Part shown: positions 1 through 13,193 of the stretch, piece by piece
Numbering within the stretch: the first letter of the stretch is position 1
Layout of the letters: the number at the start of each line of letters is the position of its first letter
Origin: Chinchilla lanigera
Lineage: Eukaryota > Chordata > Mammalia > Rodentia > Chinchillidae
Direction of reading: 5' to 3'
NCBI RefSeq assembly: GCF_000276665.1
Contig: NW_004955465.1
Coordinates: forward strand, 6,085,303 to 6,149,302
Length of the DNA stretch: 64,000 nt
Notes under the pieces: generated by a model
The model's database searches: none
What the model saw: only the letters and a program-made list of their open reading frames with translations
What the model was told of the DNA's origin: nothing
Made by a program: the position numbers and the translations under genes

Positions 1-2004
<2,004 letters not shown>

Positions 2005-2490
2005 AAAAGAATTGACTCTAAAAGGCATTAAAAACAAGTGTGGCCAAACCTGGAGGACATTATGCCAGGTGAAACGAGCCAGGCACAGAAAGACAAACAG
2101 CGCATTGTGTCACACACTTCCCTGTGGGCTCTGGGAGTGCCCAGCTCCTAGGCACAAACAGTGGCATGGTGGTTGCCAGGGGTCTGGGACAGTTGGCCAA
2201 ACGGTATAAAGATTCAGTTTCACAGGATGGAGAAATTTCAAGGACTTAATATACACCATGGTGTTGAATTAATGACACTGTATCATGTGATTAAAACTTG
2301 CCAAGAGAGAACATCTTAAATCTTTCTCACCACAGAAGCACAAAGAAGCGATTATCATGTGAGATGACGGAAACATTGATTAGCTTGATCATGGTAATCA
2401 TTTCACAACATATATGCATATGGAGACGCATCCAGACCCCTCAGATATGTACAATTTTTATTTGTTAATTACACGTCAATGAAGGTAAGA
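2005..2490 (+). mobile_element. L1 3' end fragment (L1M type)
   Basis: The segment reads like the end of an old mammalian L1: a residue of the ORF2 end with ATGCCAGGTGAAA, the typical GTGGTTGCCAGGGG motif, then a 3' UTR ending in TATGTACAATTTTTATTTGTTAATTA. It is truncated at the 5' end and is inactive. Confidence 0.65.
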
Positions 2491-2910
2491 AGAACACAAG
2501 TTTTTTTTAATGAAATCTTTTTCCTGTTTGAAAAGGTACAGCAAGTTGCAATTATCAGTTATGTCTTAGAGTCAGGTTTCAGGTGTTTGCCTAAAGGCCT
2601 GTGTGAGAGAAATGGTATCGACCCTCAGACGTTTAATGCACAGTCACTGTAAAGGAGGGAAGGAGGGCTCCATCTCCACTGAAAACCCTGGGCTCTCCTC
2701 CAGAGCTGGGAAGTTCCTGCCCTGGTGCTCCTGCCAGTATTTTTCTTAGTGGCCACCCCAGTGGAACCCCATGAGCAAATTCCTCCTCTAGGGCAGGGTT
2801 TTCCCAGTGCTGGTACATAGAAAACAAAAGTCAAATTATTTGCCATATTTAACTTCCTACTTCCTCTCACTTGTATTGTTTTCCAAATTACCAAAGAAAA
2901 GCTTCAAAAG

Positions 2911-3065
2911 CCAAGCATGGTGGCACACACCTGAATCCTAGAACTCTGGGAGGCTAAAGCAGGAGGATCACAAATTTGAGCCAAGCCTGGGCAACTTAGT
3001 GAGACCCTGTCTCAAAATAAGAAAAAACAGGGGTGGTTTTTGTGCTGTAGCTCAATGTGAAGGCC
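2911..3065 (+). mobile_element. B1-ID dimeric SINE
   Basis: The left part is a B1-like 7SL-derived unit (CATGGTGGCACACACCTG, GGAGGCTAAAGCAGGAGGATC, AGACCCTGTCTCAAAA). It is followed by a short degenerate ID-like tail with GTAGCTCAATGTGAAGGCC. The same composite design recurs at 52452 and 57243, and in reverse at 42131. Such dimers are known from several rodent lineages. Confidence 0.75.
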
Positions 3066-3096
3066 TTCAAATCAAATAAATACTTGGTGTCACAAA

Positions 3097-3232
3097 AGAA
3101 AGGAAGGGAGGAAAGGAAGAAGGAAGGAAGGAGAAGGGAAGGGGAGGGAAGAAGAAGGGGAAGAGGAGAGGAGGGAAGGGAAGGGAAGGGAAGGGAAGGG
3201 AAGGGAAGGGAAGGGAAGGGAAGATAAGGAGG
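3097..3232. repeat. Polypurine (GGAAG)n tract
   Basis: About 135 bp of almost pure purine on the plus strand, with clean GGGAA pentamers at 3176-3222. Open frames here on the minus strand code only Pro/Ser/Phe/Leu low-complexity peptides and are artefacts. Confidence 0.95.
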
Positions 3233-3327
3233 AAAAACAGACAGAAAGACAAATAAGTTTTGGAAATGTAGTGTCTTTTAAAAAAAGAAAGAAAAGCTTT
3301 GGAGATTTAGCATTAACACGCGCAAGC

Positions 3328-3352
3328 GCACACAGACACACACACACACACA
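3328..3352. repeat. (CA)n microsatellite
   Basis: A short CA-rich run directly abuts the ID element that begins at 3353. Confidence 0.9.
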
Positions 3353-3433
3353 GCTGGGGATGCAGCTCAGTGGTAGAGCACTTGCCTGGAATGCTCAAGG
3401 TCCTGGGTTTGATCCCCGGCCCTGCAGAACAAA
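3353..3433 (+). mobile_element. ID SINE
   Basis: A tRNA-Ala-like SINE body starts GCTGGGGATGCAGCTCAGTGG (A box region). It contains the B-box-like GGGTTTGATCCCCGG and ends with a short A-rich tail. It is not a functional tRNA gene: no cloverleaf 3' half is present. Confidence 0.88.
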
Positions 3434-4424
3434 ATGTAATAACTCTGCAGAAGAACCTAACTCCTCAGTAGCATTTGCAGAAGCTAAAGCTATAAGATTT
3501 TAAATAAAGAATTTCTAAAACTGCCATGTAATTATGCAATACTTCATTTAGATGGGAGTTCTTTGGCTTTTTCCAATGTGAGGAGGGGTTGAACAGGCCC
3601 TGATTTCTGTAAGTTGTTTTTAAAAAATCCAACCAACAGTAAACCACAGTTCAGCCCTACAAGACAGCAGGTTTTCTAATTAGTCGCTAAGCATGAAAAG
3701 CAATATTGTTGAAGAGTTCACCCCAGGACGCCCACACTGGTGCTGTATCACTTTTCCCTAAAACTAATCTGCCTTTTAAGTTTGATATGTTATCATTGTT
3801 TGTTAAAAACTGAATCAAATCTGATTTCCCAAAGAGACTTTCTTAAAAAAAAAAAAAATACCTTTTCTACAGGGCCTTTGGGATGCTTCATTTTAATATT
3901 GGTAAGTGAAACTGTATTTTTAAGACTCACTGGAGAGCATGCATAAGAATCCTTCAAAGAAGTCTTTTAGTCTCTCTTACTACAAACAAGTTAGAAAAGC
4001 ATATGGATATGAAGTGAGTTCCCGGGCAGTAACTTTAAGACATTTCAGTTACAGGGAGTACAGAAAGGGACAGAAATTGCACTCAGTGAGAAATGGGGTG
4101 GCTCATCTTTGGAGCGATGTGTCACCCCCAATAAACGATGCTTCCCTAAGCTCACACCTTGGAGTGGTTCCCTCCCCAGGGCTGGCTCTGTAGCTTCCCT
4201 TGCATCAATGGAATGCAGCAACAGTGGAGATGAGTGGCTTCCCAGACCTAGTCACCAGCTTGAACTTCTTTCCATGCTTGCCTGGGGAGGGATAGCTGCC
4301 ATGCATGCAGCCTGGCTACCCAGAAACCTCCACAGTGGGTCAAGGAGGTGGGAGGCATGGCAAAGAGGAGGAAGTGGAAGAGAAAGAGGAGGAGGAGGAC
4401 AAGGAAAGAGCGAGCGAGAGAAAT
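3434..4424. other. Unassigned intron stretch
   Basis: No gene is seen. There is an A-rich run at 3845-3860 and a purine-rich stretch at 4370-4425 leading into the GGAT array. No repeat family was recognised in between. Confidence 0.4.
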
Positions 4425-4682
4425 GGGGATGGGTGGACGGATGGACAGATGGCTGGCTGGCTGGCTGGATGGATGGATGGATGGACGGACAGATGGATGG
4501 ATGGATGGATGGATGGATGGATGGATGGATGGACGGATGGACGGACGGACAGATGGATGGATGGCTGGATGGATGGCTGGATGGACGGATGGATGGATGG
4601 ACAGATGGATGGATGATGGATGGATGGATGGATGGACGGATGGACGGACGGACAGATGGATGGATGGATGGATGGATGAATG
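4425..4682. repeat. Large (GGAT)n/(GGAC)n microsatellite
   Basis: About 255 bp of tetranucleotide repeat, mostly GGAT with interspersed GGAC, GGCT and AGAT variants. It is open in several frames on both strands and gives WMDG- or HPSI-type repeat peptides; the 247-residue plus-strand and 161-residue minus-strand open frames here are repeat artefacts. The array is probably polymorphic in length. Confidence 0.96.
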
Positions 4683-4689
4683 GGACAGA

Positions 4690-6105
4690 ACTGACCAGCC
4701 AGGTCCTACAATTTCAGTGGAGACACCAGACATGTTATGAAGAAGCCATCTTGGATATCAAGCCCAGTGGAGCTCTTGAAGACTCCAGCCATAGACAGTC
4801 ACCATCTCCCTGTGACTGTATGAGAGGCCTTGACCGGGGACCACCTAGCTGAACCCAGTCATTGCACAGGACTGTGAGAGATATACTGCAGTGTTGCTTC
4901 AGCCACTATGTTCTAGGGGACTTGTTTTGCATAATAGGTCACTAACACAAGAAGTGAAGAGAGGACACGAGAGGCTGAGTGAGGGAAAAGGAAGAAGCGT
5001 AACCTGACCGTGTTAAGAATTAGGAAGTGGGAAGTTCCATGTAACTTGTAAGGATAAGGATTGTACAATGCTGAGAAGCAATTATGTGTGACTAAAGAAG
5101 AATCCTGGCAAACACTCACATGCAGATGTAAAGAGATAAGGTCCTAACAATGAGAAAACGGAAGTACAATTCAAGTGTTCATTATCTCACAATGTGAACT
5201 GCTGCCCACTGCCTTATAGGGACTTTTCCCCATTTCTCATCTACTAAGACAGCATTGTTTTGAAGCACCCTGAACATTCTTGTCTTGCATCCTTCACAGA
5301 AGAGATTCGCTGTCTCCATTGCCTTGTGAGTCTATGACTGCTACCTACATCTTTTGTCTAACCCCTTACTTGAGGGTCCTCCCAGCCTCTCCTTAGGCCT
5401 CCAAGCTCTACCACCTTCCTTGCTTTCCCCAGGATACCTCAGCCACCATCACTGAAGTTTGCCTGGACCTTCTCCTTTCTCTCCCATTCTTTTCCATACA
5501 ACTGAATTCACACAATGCACTTGCTGATGTCTTATAGGAATACAAGAATCAGTACAATGCGGTTACCACCTCCATGTACATTTGAAGGCCAGAACAGGAG
5601 ACTAACAATATTCCCAATGAATTTAGCAACTCAAGCTACATGATTCTAGACTGTGCAATGCCAGATCAATAAACAGGAAAGAGAAGAAGAAGGATGAATT
5701 TTGAAGTCAGCCCTCAGTATCTAGTTCGTTTCCCCAGGATTTCTCTTATCAACAGTGACGCTACATGTTGTATACCCTTCATGCTGATGAAATGTCAAAC
5801 TGCCACACAGGCGTGGGATTCCACCTCCCTTTTCTCTTATGTGATGCTGAACACGATAGAAATCAAAGTTTTAGTATCAGTTAGATGGAAAAATAATATT
5901 CCTGGATATTAAGTGAGACAATGCATACATGGACATATATACCTGTATCTAGACCTTGTGTAGAGGGCAGTGGCATGGGGTAAGTGCTCAATGAATGTTA
6001 CCTGTGACAGTCACTGGCTGTTGAGAATGTAGCTACTCTGAGCTTAGAATACACCTTTGTTGAGTGATTTGGATTTATTCCACAGTCAGGGCCAATTAAT
6101 GTTTC
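4690..6105. other. Intron stretch with possible L2 remnant
   Basis: No gene is seen. The C/T-rich part at about 5280-5520 (CCTTACTTGAGGGTCCTCCC and following) has the look of a decayed L2 3' region. A TAAGTGCTCAATGAATGTTA motif at 5980 resembles the MIR/L2 terminal sequence. Both are weak calls. Confidence 0.35.
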
Positions 6106-6109
6106 TCCT

Positions 6110-6500
6110 GTGTATTAGATACTCTTCTTGTTGCTGAGATGCAATTGCCAACACCCACAACTTGAGGAGAGGCTTATTTGAGCTTGTTGTTTTGGGAGGG
6201 TTCACTCCATAGTCAGCCAGCTCAAGACTAAAGCACCATGATGGAAGGTCCTGCATGAGGCAGGACAGTGGCTCACATCATGGCCACCAGAAAGCAGAGA
6301 GAAGAGAGGTGGGGGGAAAGACTGATGCTTCCAGGCCACACCCCTGTGACCATCTCTGCCAACCACACCCCCTCTCCTAATAGCACCTTCAGTTATGGGT
6401 GCATCTGTGGGTTAATCTGCTCATGAGTATGAGACCCCCTGACCTGATCACATTCTAGAAGCTCAGCTTCTAAGCACAGGAATGTTTTCCAGACCATTCT
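6110..6500 (-). mobile_element. MaLR-type LTR (reverse)
   Basis: Read on the plus strand, this is the reverse complement of a MaLR-like LTR: a start like TATTAGATACTCTTCTTGTTGCTG, then GAGGCTTATTTGAGC, CATGATGGAAGG, CACACCCC and CCTCCCAAT-like segments. Comparable reverse copies lie at 14793, 29005 and 42440. No internal retroviral genes are attached. Confidence 0.6.
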
Positions 6501-7414
6501 TTATCTAAACCATAACCCCTAAATTAACCTTTCTCATTTAAAAGGATGGCTTCCACCAAAAAATGAAATGGTATTATCATGCTCGGTGTTCCACTAATGA
6601 ATACAGTGCTCTGTTCTCTGAGGCAACAATTCCTAGAATTTTTTTTATTTCAAGGGCCAGTTAAAATATGTTTTAAGTGGTAATGACCCTGCAAAGGTCA
6701 TCTGCATTTTGGTTACCCTCTGTAAGGACAATAACAACAAAACAAGCTGCATTCTTTTCATGATGATTTCACTTCTAAAAATCCTTCCAATAGCAAACAA
6801 AAGAGAACTGGCATAATTCAAGAGTACCTTACCAACCTTTAAGCTGAATACATTTGGCCCCACAAAATTCATCTTATTCTATTTTTAACCTCAGGCTCTA
6901 CCTGTTGCAATTTTAGACCAGTCCTAGATTCTGGCCAAGATGCTCTAACACATTACTGGTTTAAGATTAAAAGGGTAAATTATGTGATGTTGTACATACA
7001 AAAGGACATACGCAGTACGTAGAGGTAATGAGGCACATCATTAAAGCCTCAAGGGAAGCAGACTGGATTTAAACACCAGAACACGCCCAACATGGTCATG
7101 TTCCTTCCTATCCCACCCCAGCCCTGGATCATGAAGAGGGTAGTTTTCAATCCTTTGCCCTTTAAAAGCCAATAGCTCTCCAGCATGTATGTGAATCACT
7201 ACATTATCAATGTTAAGTCTTTGTTTTTTCCTTATATTTTGCCTTTTAGAGGCATGAAGAAAACCATCCAACTGCATGTGGAAACAGCCCTGGTCACAGG
7301 AAGAACGGAGAGGCCCCTGTGCATGGTCAGCAGGTGGGGTCCCATGGGTGGGCACAGCTGCTCTGCAGAGAGTGGTGAGTACCCCACCTCCAATGGATCT
7401 ACTGGAAACAAGGG
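6501..7414. other. Unassigned intron stretch
   Basis: No gene is seen. AT-rich to 7000 and more balanced after that. The open frames at 7041-7433 are short, overlap on both strands and show no domain. Confidence 0.35.
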
Positions 7415-8210
7415 ATTTCCTAGCAAGCGTTGATGGGATGTGGAGAGACTGGAATGGAAGGCTGCGCAGCCACTGTGGAAAACAATTTGGCAGTTCCTCC
7501 GAAGAGTAAACGTGGACTTACCGTGTGATCCAGCAGTTCTCCTGGACACATTTACAAAAGAACTGAAACCCGGGCCTTGAATAGATACCTGTACACCTGA
7601 GTTCACAGCGGCATTATTTGTAATCGCCCAAAGCTGTTGAACCCGGAAGTAACACAGGGTCCCTCAATGAAGAATGCGCAAACAAAATGGTCTGTCTGAC
7701 TTTTCTCACTGTTGGGACGAATCCACTGATGCATACCACGCCCTCGGAATCCAATCAGCTCCCCAAAGGCCCATCTGTGAGAACACAAGGCTTTGGTGGA
7801 CATCTAGATATAAGACATAACACGGACTATACACAATAGAATATTACTCAGCCTTAAAAATGAAGGGAATGCTGATACACGCCACAGCACAGAGGAACTT
7901 TGAAGGCATTACACCCAATGAAATAAACTAGACAAGATGGCAAGGTACTGTATGATTCCACTTACATGAGGCCTCCATGGTCATCAAACTCCTAGTAGCA
8001 TGGTGTTTCCAGGGGACAGGGGAGGAGAAATGGGAAGCTAGTGTTCAATGGGTATTCAGTTTCAATTTGAAAAGATAAAGTTCTGGAGATGGGTAGTGGT
8101 GTTGGTTGTAAAATACTATGAATGTACTTAATGCCACAGAACTGCACACTTAGAAACTGTTAAAATGATAAATTTTATTATATGTCTATATTTTCACTAC
8201 AGTTAAGCTA
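7415..8210 (+). mobile_element. L1 3' end fragment (L1M type)
   Basis: This is the best preserved LINE fragment in the window. Order: GATGTGGAGAGACTGGAATG, ACTGTGGAAAACAATTTGG, GATCCAGCAGTTCTCCT, TAGAATATTACTCAGCC, ACACCCAATGAAATAAAC, then a 3' UTR ending with AATTTTATTATATGTCTATA. These motifs follow the ORF2 C-terminal end and 3' UTR of old L1 subfamilies. Frames are broken, so it is inactive. Confidence 0.85.
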
Positions 8211-8214
8211 TTTA

Positions 8215-8845
8215 AACATTTTCTCACATGATCACATCTGATTAGATTAAAAACAATTATTCACTATCCTCTAATACCCAACTTATGACCACATTTCTTC
8301 AAATATCTCATAAAGCTACCTCTCTACATTGGGGTTATTGGAATAGGGATCCCAGTGGGGTTCCTCCATTGTGCTTGGATTTTGGTTGTTCTGTCTTTTA
8401 AGTCTCTTCTAAACCAGAAAACCAGGAAAAGGAAGAATCCCATTAACCTGAAATTAGCCCATATGAAAGCATAGCTAATGACATTCTTAGGGGAGGGGTG
8501 ACCTATCCCAACCCCTGCCTGTGAGATCAGAAAGAAGGCAACACCCACCCCCCCAGCCATGTATCAGAGGCCACTTCAGTACTGATAGCAATGGCAGGAA
8601 AGAGAGAGGCACATTACTCAGGGTTGGACCCAATAAGGAAACTTAGTGTGTTGCTCCTCTGACCTTGAAGATGTCACTTTACTTGTTCTGCAACCTTTCA
8701 TATGTTCCACTGGAAATCTCTGCATTTGTGCTAAGCAAGACTGGTAATACTCGTGATGACCACAGCACTGCATGTCTGCATGTTATATTTGCTCTTGGAC
8801 TCCACTGAAGAACATTTCCTCCCATTCTTTTCAAGAAGTGATCTC
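8215..8845. other. Unassigned intron stretch
   Basis: No gene or clear repeat is seen. Short open frames show no domain. Confidence 0.35.
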
Positions 8846-8847
8846 AA

Positions 8848-8985
8848 GCTGGGAGTGGTGGCACAATGCTTATAATCCCAGCACTCTAGGAGACTGAGGC
8901 AGAAGGATTGCAAGTTTGAGCCAGCCTGGGCAACTTAGTGGCTTAGCAGGACCCTACTTCAAAATAACAACCAATTCCTAGTATA
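8848..8985 (+). mobile_element. B1-like SINE
   Basis: The order is GGGAGTGGTGGCACAATGC, AATCCCAGCACTCTAGGAG, CTGAGGCAGAAGGATTGC, CCAGCCTGGGCAACTTAGTG, then an A-rich end. It is a decayed 7SL-derived SINE. A degenerate reverse ID-like piece follows at 9015-9082 (GAGTGCTCTACCACTGAGCT). Confidence 0.78.
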
Positions 8986-9014
8986 AAAGGAAAAAACCCT
9001 GATTCTCCCCTTCC

Positions 9015-9082
9015 AAAACTGGTGCTTGAAGCGAGAGCCTGGCACAGGAGTGCTCTACCACTGAGCTACAGCCTCACCCAAA
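9015..9082 (-). mobile_element. Degenerate ID-like SINE (reverse)
   Basis: The plus strand shows CTCTACCACTGAGCTACAGCC, the reverse complement of the ID A-box end, preceded by a diverged body. Confidence 0.55.
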
Positions 9083-9431
9083 TTTCCTGAGTTTCACTAA
9101 CTTTTCTATAAAATCATCCGATTCTAGTGTGCTCTTCTGGGGCAAATTTTTAATGATCCATTCATTTTCCTTTAAACCCACAGACATATATACTCCAGCA
9201 ATCTATGTCTTTTTAAATTAGAGGTTCCCCGTTCTAGAGGCTTGTTGATTTGGGATTAATTTTTCAAATTTGTTGCCATAAAATTTTTCATGGTATTGAA
9301 TAATCTATGCCTCTTTCTCCTTTTTCATGAAAATACTGCCTATTTGTATTCTCTTTTTCCTGATTGGTCTTATTGAAGGTCTGTTTTTTTCTCTTCACTA
9401 TTGTTTAATTTTATTGTAATAAAGCTATTTT

Positions 9432-9533
9432 TTTTTTATTTGTTTGGTTTTTTTCCAGTACTGGGAATAGAACTCATGACCTTGCGCTTGCCAGGCGGGT
9501 GCTGTGCTGCTGAGCTAAATCCCCAGCCCCCAT
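9432..9533 (-). mobile_element. ID SINE (reverse) with intact target duplication
   Basis: A T-rich tail is followed by AACTCATGACCTTGCGCTTG, CCAGGCGGGTGCTGTGC and GAGCTAAATCCCCAGCCCC, all the reverse of the ID body. A perfect 14-bp direct repeat, AATAAAGCTATTTT, flanks it at 9418-9431 and 9534-9547. The insertion is therefore relatively young. Confidence 0.93.
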
Positions 9534-9547
9534 AATAAAGCTATTTT

Positions 9548-10017
9548 GACATAGGTATTTTCTGAATAGTATCCCATTGGGTCTGAATTATCTGAAGTTG
9601 TTTATAGATGAATGATATTACCTATTTCAACAGCCAATACTACCAGTTTATTCAAATGAGTAAATGAGAGTAAAAGAAAACACTAGAAAAATCTATTTTA
9701 AACATGTATGAGTAAGCAAATGCATTACTGTTTTTCCTCACTTACTGGCCCCACTTTCTGGGTAATTCAGTCTAGATTAGTTAATGAATTACACTAATCG
9801 CCAGTTATGCTTACACTTTCCAACGTTTCATGTTCCCACTGATACTTATGCACCAAACTTAAAATGGACATATTTAAAATGCCCATTCCATGAACAATTT
9901 TTCATGCTATGGAGCAAGTTTATTTAATATTAGGCAGCAAAGACAGTTTGGGTTAGTCTTTGAAGAGCTATAACAACACCCTTTTGACTTTTATATTCTA
10001 CGAGTATACAGAACCTT
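9548..10017. other. AT-rich unassigned stretch
   Basis: No gene is seen. AT-rich, with no recognisable repeat motif. Confidence 0.35.
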
Positions 10018-10412
10018 TGTTATAGTTTAGATATAACATGTCCCCCAAACGCCTAAGTTTCAGAGATGGGGCTTTTGGAAAATGATTGGATATAGGGGTG
10101 CTATATATGCAAGTCCACTGAGGAGTTGATAGCTGATTATGTTGTTCAAAGTTGGCGCCTGGTCCAAAGAGGTGGGTGACCTGGGGGTGTGTACTCTTGG
10201 CCCCAGCTCCTCCCTTTCCTCTCTGCTCCCTCGAGGTCATGATGCGGAGGAGGTTTCCCCTCCAGGCCCTTCTACTGTGCAGTTTCTGTCTTCAAGATGG
10301 TTAACCATGGACCGAACCCTTGAAACTGTGAGCTAAAAACTAAATCTCTCCTCCTTCAATTTGCTGGTATTGGGTATTTTGTCCCAGCAGATAGGAAAGC
10401 TGACCAATACAA
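10018..10412 (+). mobile_element. MaLR-type LTR (forward)
   Basis: It starts TATAGTTTAGATATAACATG and continues with GTCCCCCAAA. The end has AACTGTGAGCTAAAAACTAAA, TATTTTGTCCCAGCAG and GCTGACCAATACA. This is the general order of MaLR LTRs, including the polyadenylation-region end. It is probably a solo LTR, as no internal region was seen. Confidence 0.65.
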
Positions 10413-10895
10413 CTTTGAATGTAATACAGGCACAAATTAAACTCTCCAACTCACTTTTTTTTTTAACCACAGCAAGATGAAAGACTTTTCATCTAAAAAT
10501 TTCATCCAAATGACTTAAATTTTACTTTTTATTTTAAATAATGATAGACTGAAAGTAGCTGCAAAAATAAGAGAGGTCCCATATACTTTTCAGCCAGCTA
10601 CTTCCCCATGGAGGTGGCATCTTACAAAACTGAAGTGAACATCAAGACCAAGACAACAACACTGGCACAACAGATTAAGTAGGCTACACCTACTCTGATT
10701 TTACCAGTTTTTATGTGTCATTGTTTTGGAATTTTGTAATACTGTGATATCAAATCACACACATCCATATAACTACCACCAAAATCCAGATCCAGAACTC
10801 TTCTGTCACCACAAAGGAACACTCTCCCAGACTATCCTTTTATTCCAAGGAGTTTTTAAGATGAGACCCAGTCCATATATTATAAACAGTCTCTG
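10413..10895. mobile_element. Possible ancient L1 fragment
   Basis: Motifs such as GCAAAAATAAGAGAGGTCCC, ATACTTTTCAGCCAG, AACTACCACCAAAATCCAGA and TTCTGTCACCAC recall an old L1M/HAL1-like element. The match is by memory of motif order and is weak. Confidence 0.4.
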
Positions 10896-10900
10896 ACATT

Positions 10901-10965
10901 TCACCATTAGTAAGGTAATTTCACCATTAGTAAGGGTACACCTACATTTCACCATTAGTAAGGGT
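10901..10965. repeat. Three copies of a short direct repeat
   Basis: TCACCATTAGTAAGG occurs at 10901, 10921 and 10949, with short variable spacers. It is a small local expansion of no known function. Confidence 0.9.
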
Positions 10966-10989
10966 AAGCCAAATCATTTGGATTTTAAA

Positions 10990-12619
10990 AAAAAATTTAG
11001 AACGGTCTTTATACCAAAATATAAGTATAAATGTCACTTTAGTGTGGGAAAACGCTCATTAGCTACGACTACATGTCTTGTAAGTAAATCTCATTACCAT
11101 TAGGGAACACACTTTGCACTTATTCCATAAAATTGTCAGGAGGAAGCTTTAATAATCACAGCCTTCCCAGCACGCCATACATGCCAAATAAGCATATTTC
11201 TGTCCACTTATAAGGACTTCCACACAGAAGCAATCATATCATATTTAGTAAAAAATAAGTAAAAGTTAAAACCAAAAACAAACACCCTCAATATACAAGT
11301 CATGCATTTTTTTCTACAGTTGAGAAAAAGTTTAATACCTTCAGTCAAAACACAGCTGGGACAGCCTAAAAGGAAAAGTGGAGCCCCTCCCATACCTCCC
11401 ATGGGCAGAAAGCTCTCACTGTGAGGGAGAGATGAAATCAGATCTGTGATTCTATCAGAGTGCTCATGTCTGCTACACAGCCTGTTTTCTCTGGGTGCCT
11501 TTATAATACCATCATCTCTGGTATGCTCCAACTTCCCTACAAGATGCCTTGTGTGTGCTTATTTTTATTTATTCCACTTGAATTATGCTGCATTTCATGT
11601 GTCTGTGTATGCCTATCTTCCATCAGTTCTAAAAAATTCTATCAGCTCATTAATTATGGTCTCTTCATCATTGTCGTTAGTGTCTCTTTCAAAAACGACA
11701 CCTACCTCTATATTACACTTTCTAACGTTCATGTCTCTTTGGTATCATTTATCTCTTGGTCTTTGGACTAGACCATTTCTTTAGGTCTGTTTACACATTC
11801 AAAAATTCTCTCTTCCACTGCGTTTAATGTGGGTTTTAGTTTTCATTTTAATGATTTTTTTTTTGTTTTAAATTCTAACACTGGTAACTCTGTTGTAATT
11901 GTTTGGTATGCTCAGTAATTTTCAGTTGTCAATAGTTTTATTTAGTATGCTATTTATTTTTTCTATATTTCTACATTATTATCTTATATTTCCATTTACC
12001 TTGGTGGCTATTTTCTAGCATGTAAAATCCTTAGAGAACTTAATCTACATTGATTGCTCTCCCATGACTTGCAAGATGTTCATTTTGGTGTTATATTTCC
12101 TTGTATGTTTGGGAACTTTTCATTTTTAGGTATTTGCTGATAGAAATTTACAACAAAGGTTTAAATTGATGTTGCTTTTGTCCCCCAAAAAATGCATTTC
12201 TGCTTTGGTGAGTAACACTAGTAACCTGGAACCACTTTACCTACGTTGGAGGGTCCCAGCTCAATGTATGCTCCTTAGGCACAGCTCCCTGCCTTGTCCT
12301 AGCCCCTAAGCTGGTCTCAGTACTACTGCTCTTTGCACTAACAAAAACCCAGCTTTTATGTTTATTTGCTCACAGGAATCCACTCCAGGGAGTCCTCAAA
12401 GAGATCCCTGACTCCCTGATCCTCATGCCTTAGGCATATTTGCTTCTATTTATCCTGGATCTAGCTGTATTTTAACAGGAAGCCCCAAGGATTATGCACT
12501 GTGCAATACTTTCAGAATCTGAAGTCTTTATTTTATCTCTGATGTTTGGAAAACAGCATTTGGGACACATTCCTCTCCACTCCTGAAGACATTTAAAAAC
12601 CAGCCTAACATCTGAAGCG
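10990..12619. other. AT-rich unassigned stretch
   Basis: No gene is seen. The T-rich portion at 11600-12180 could be a decayed LINE in reverse, but no diagnostic motif settles it. Overlapping open frames at 11208-11784 have no recognisable domain. Confidence 0.35.
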
Positions 12620-12745
12620 TCTACAGAGCAGTGTCATGCACACATTATTATCTCATCTTTTTCTCAGAATAGTCCCAGAAGGTAGGCAGAGCAAGTATTA
12701 TTATCGCCACCAAATTAATAGAAATCTGAGGCTAAAGGCAGTTAT
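12620..12745 (-). mobile_element. Possible MIR fragment (reverse)
   Basis: The segment has TATTATTATCGCCACCAAATT and GAAATCTGAGGCTAAAGGCA, matching the order of a reverse MIR (ATTATTATC, then GAGGAAACTGAGGC). Confidence 0.5.
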
Positions 12746-13083
12746 ATGGCTTTTTTATGCCATCTACTTTTGTGATTTCAACTATTCTCTTTATGCTGAT
12801 ACTGCTCGCATTTTTTCTATCTTGAGTCCAATGGTGTTCCGTAAGGGATGTGTTTATCTTCCTGCCAGGTACACTGTTCCTATAGATGCCCCTGTGTACT
12901 TGAAGGCAACACGAACTTCACAAAATGCAACTTGCCATTCTGCTCTGATCTGTCCCTATAGCTCTCCTCTGTCTACCCGGTCACTCCAAATTTTCCAATT
13001 AATCACCCACTCCTGTCAATTTTACCTTCTAGAACTGCACTGTGAAATACCATGGCTTCAGCCTCAGGAAGCTGCTTACATTT
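12746..13083. other. Unassigned stretch
   Basis: No gene or clear repeat is seen. A 149-codon open frame (12636-13085, plus) spans the MIR-like piece and this stretch. It shows no domain and no splice context and looks like chance. Confidence 0.35.
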
Positions 13084-13093
13084 AAATTGACTA

Positions 13094-13193
13094 GGGGGCT
13101 GGGGATTTAGCTCAGCGGCAAAGCGCCTGCCTGGCAAGTGCAAGGTCATGAGTTCGGTTCCCGGTACTGGAGAAAAACCAAAAAAAAAAAAAA
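13094..13193 (+). mobile_element. ID SINE with intact target duplication
   Basis: A well preserved ID body reads GGGGCTGGGGATTTAGCTCA, AAAGCGCCTGCCTGGCAAG and GAGTTCGGTTCCCGG, then a long A tail. The flanking direct repeat AAATTGACTA is perfect at 13084-13093 and 13194-13203. Clean tail and flanks mark a recent insertion. Confidence 0.95.

Noticed and set aside
3353..3433. tRNA-like gene
   Set aside because: A and B box-like motifs are present, but this and the similar loci at 13094, 36942 and others are ID SINEs with A tails, not complete tRNAs.
4109..4852. 247-codon frame (plus) and 161-codon frame at 4248-4733 (minus)
   Set aside because: Both are translations of the GGAT microsatellite and carry only repeat peptides.
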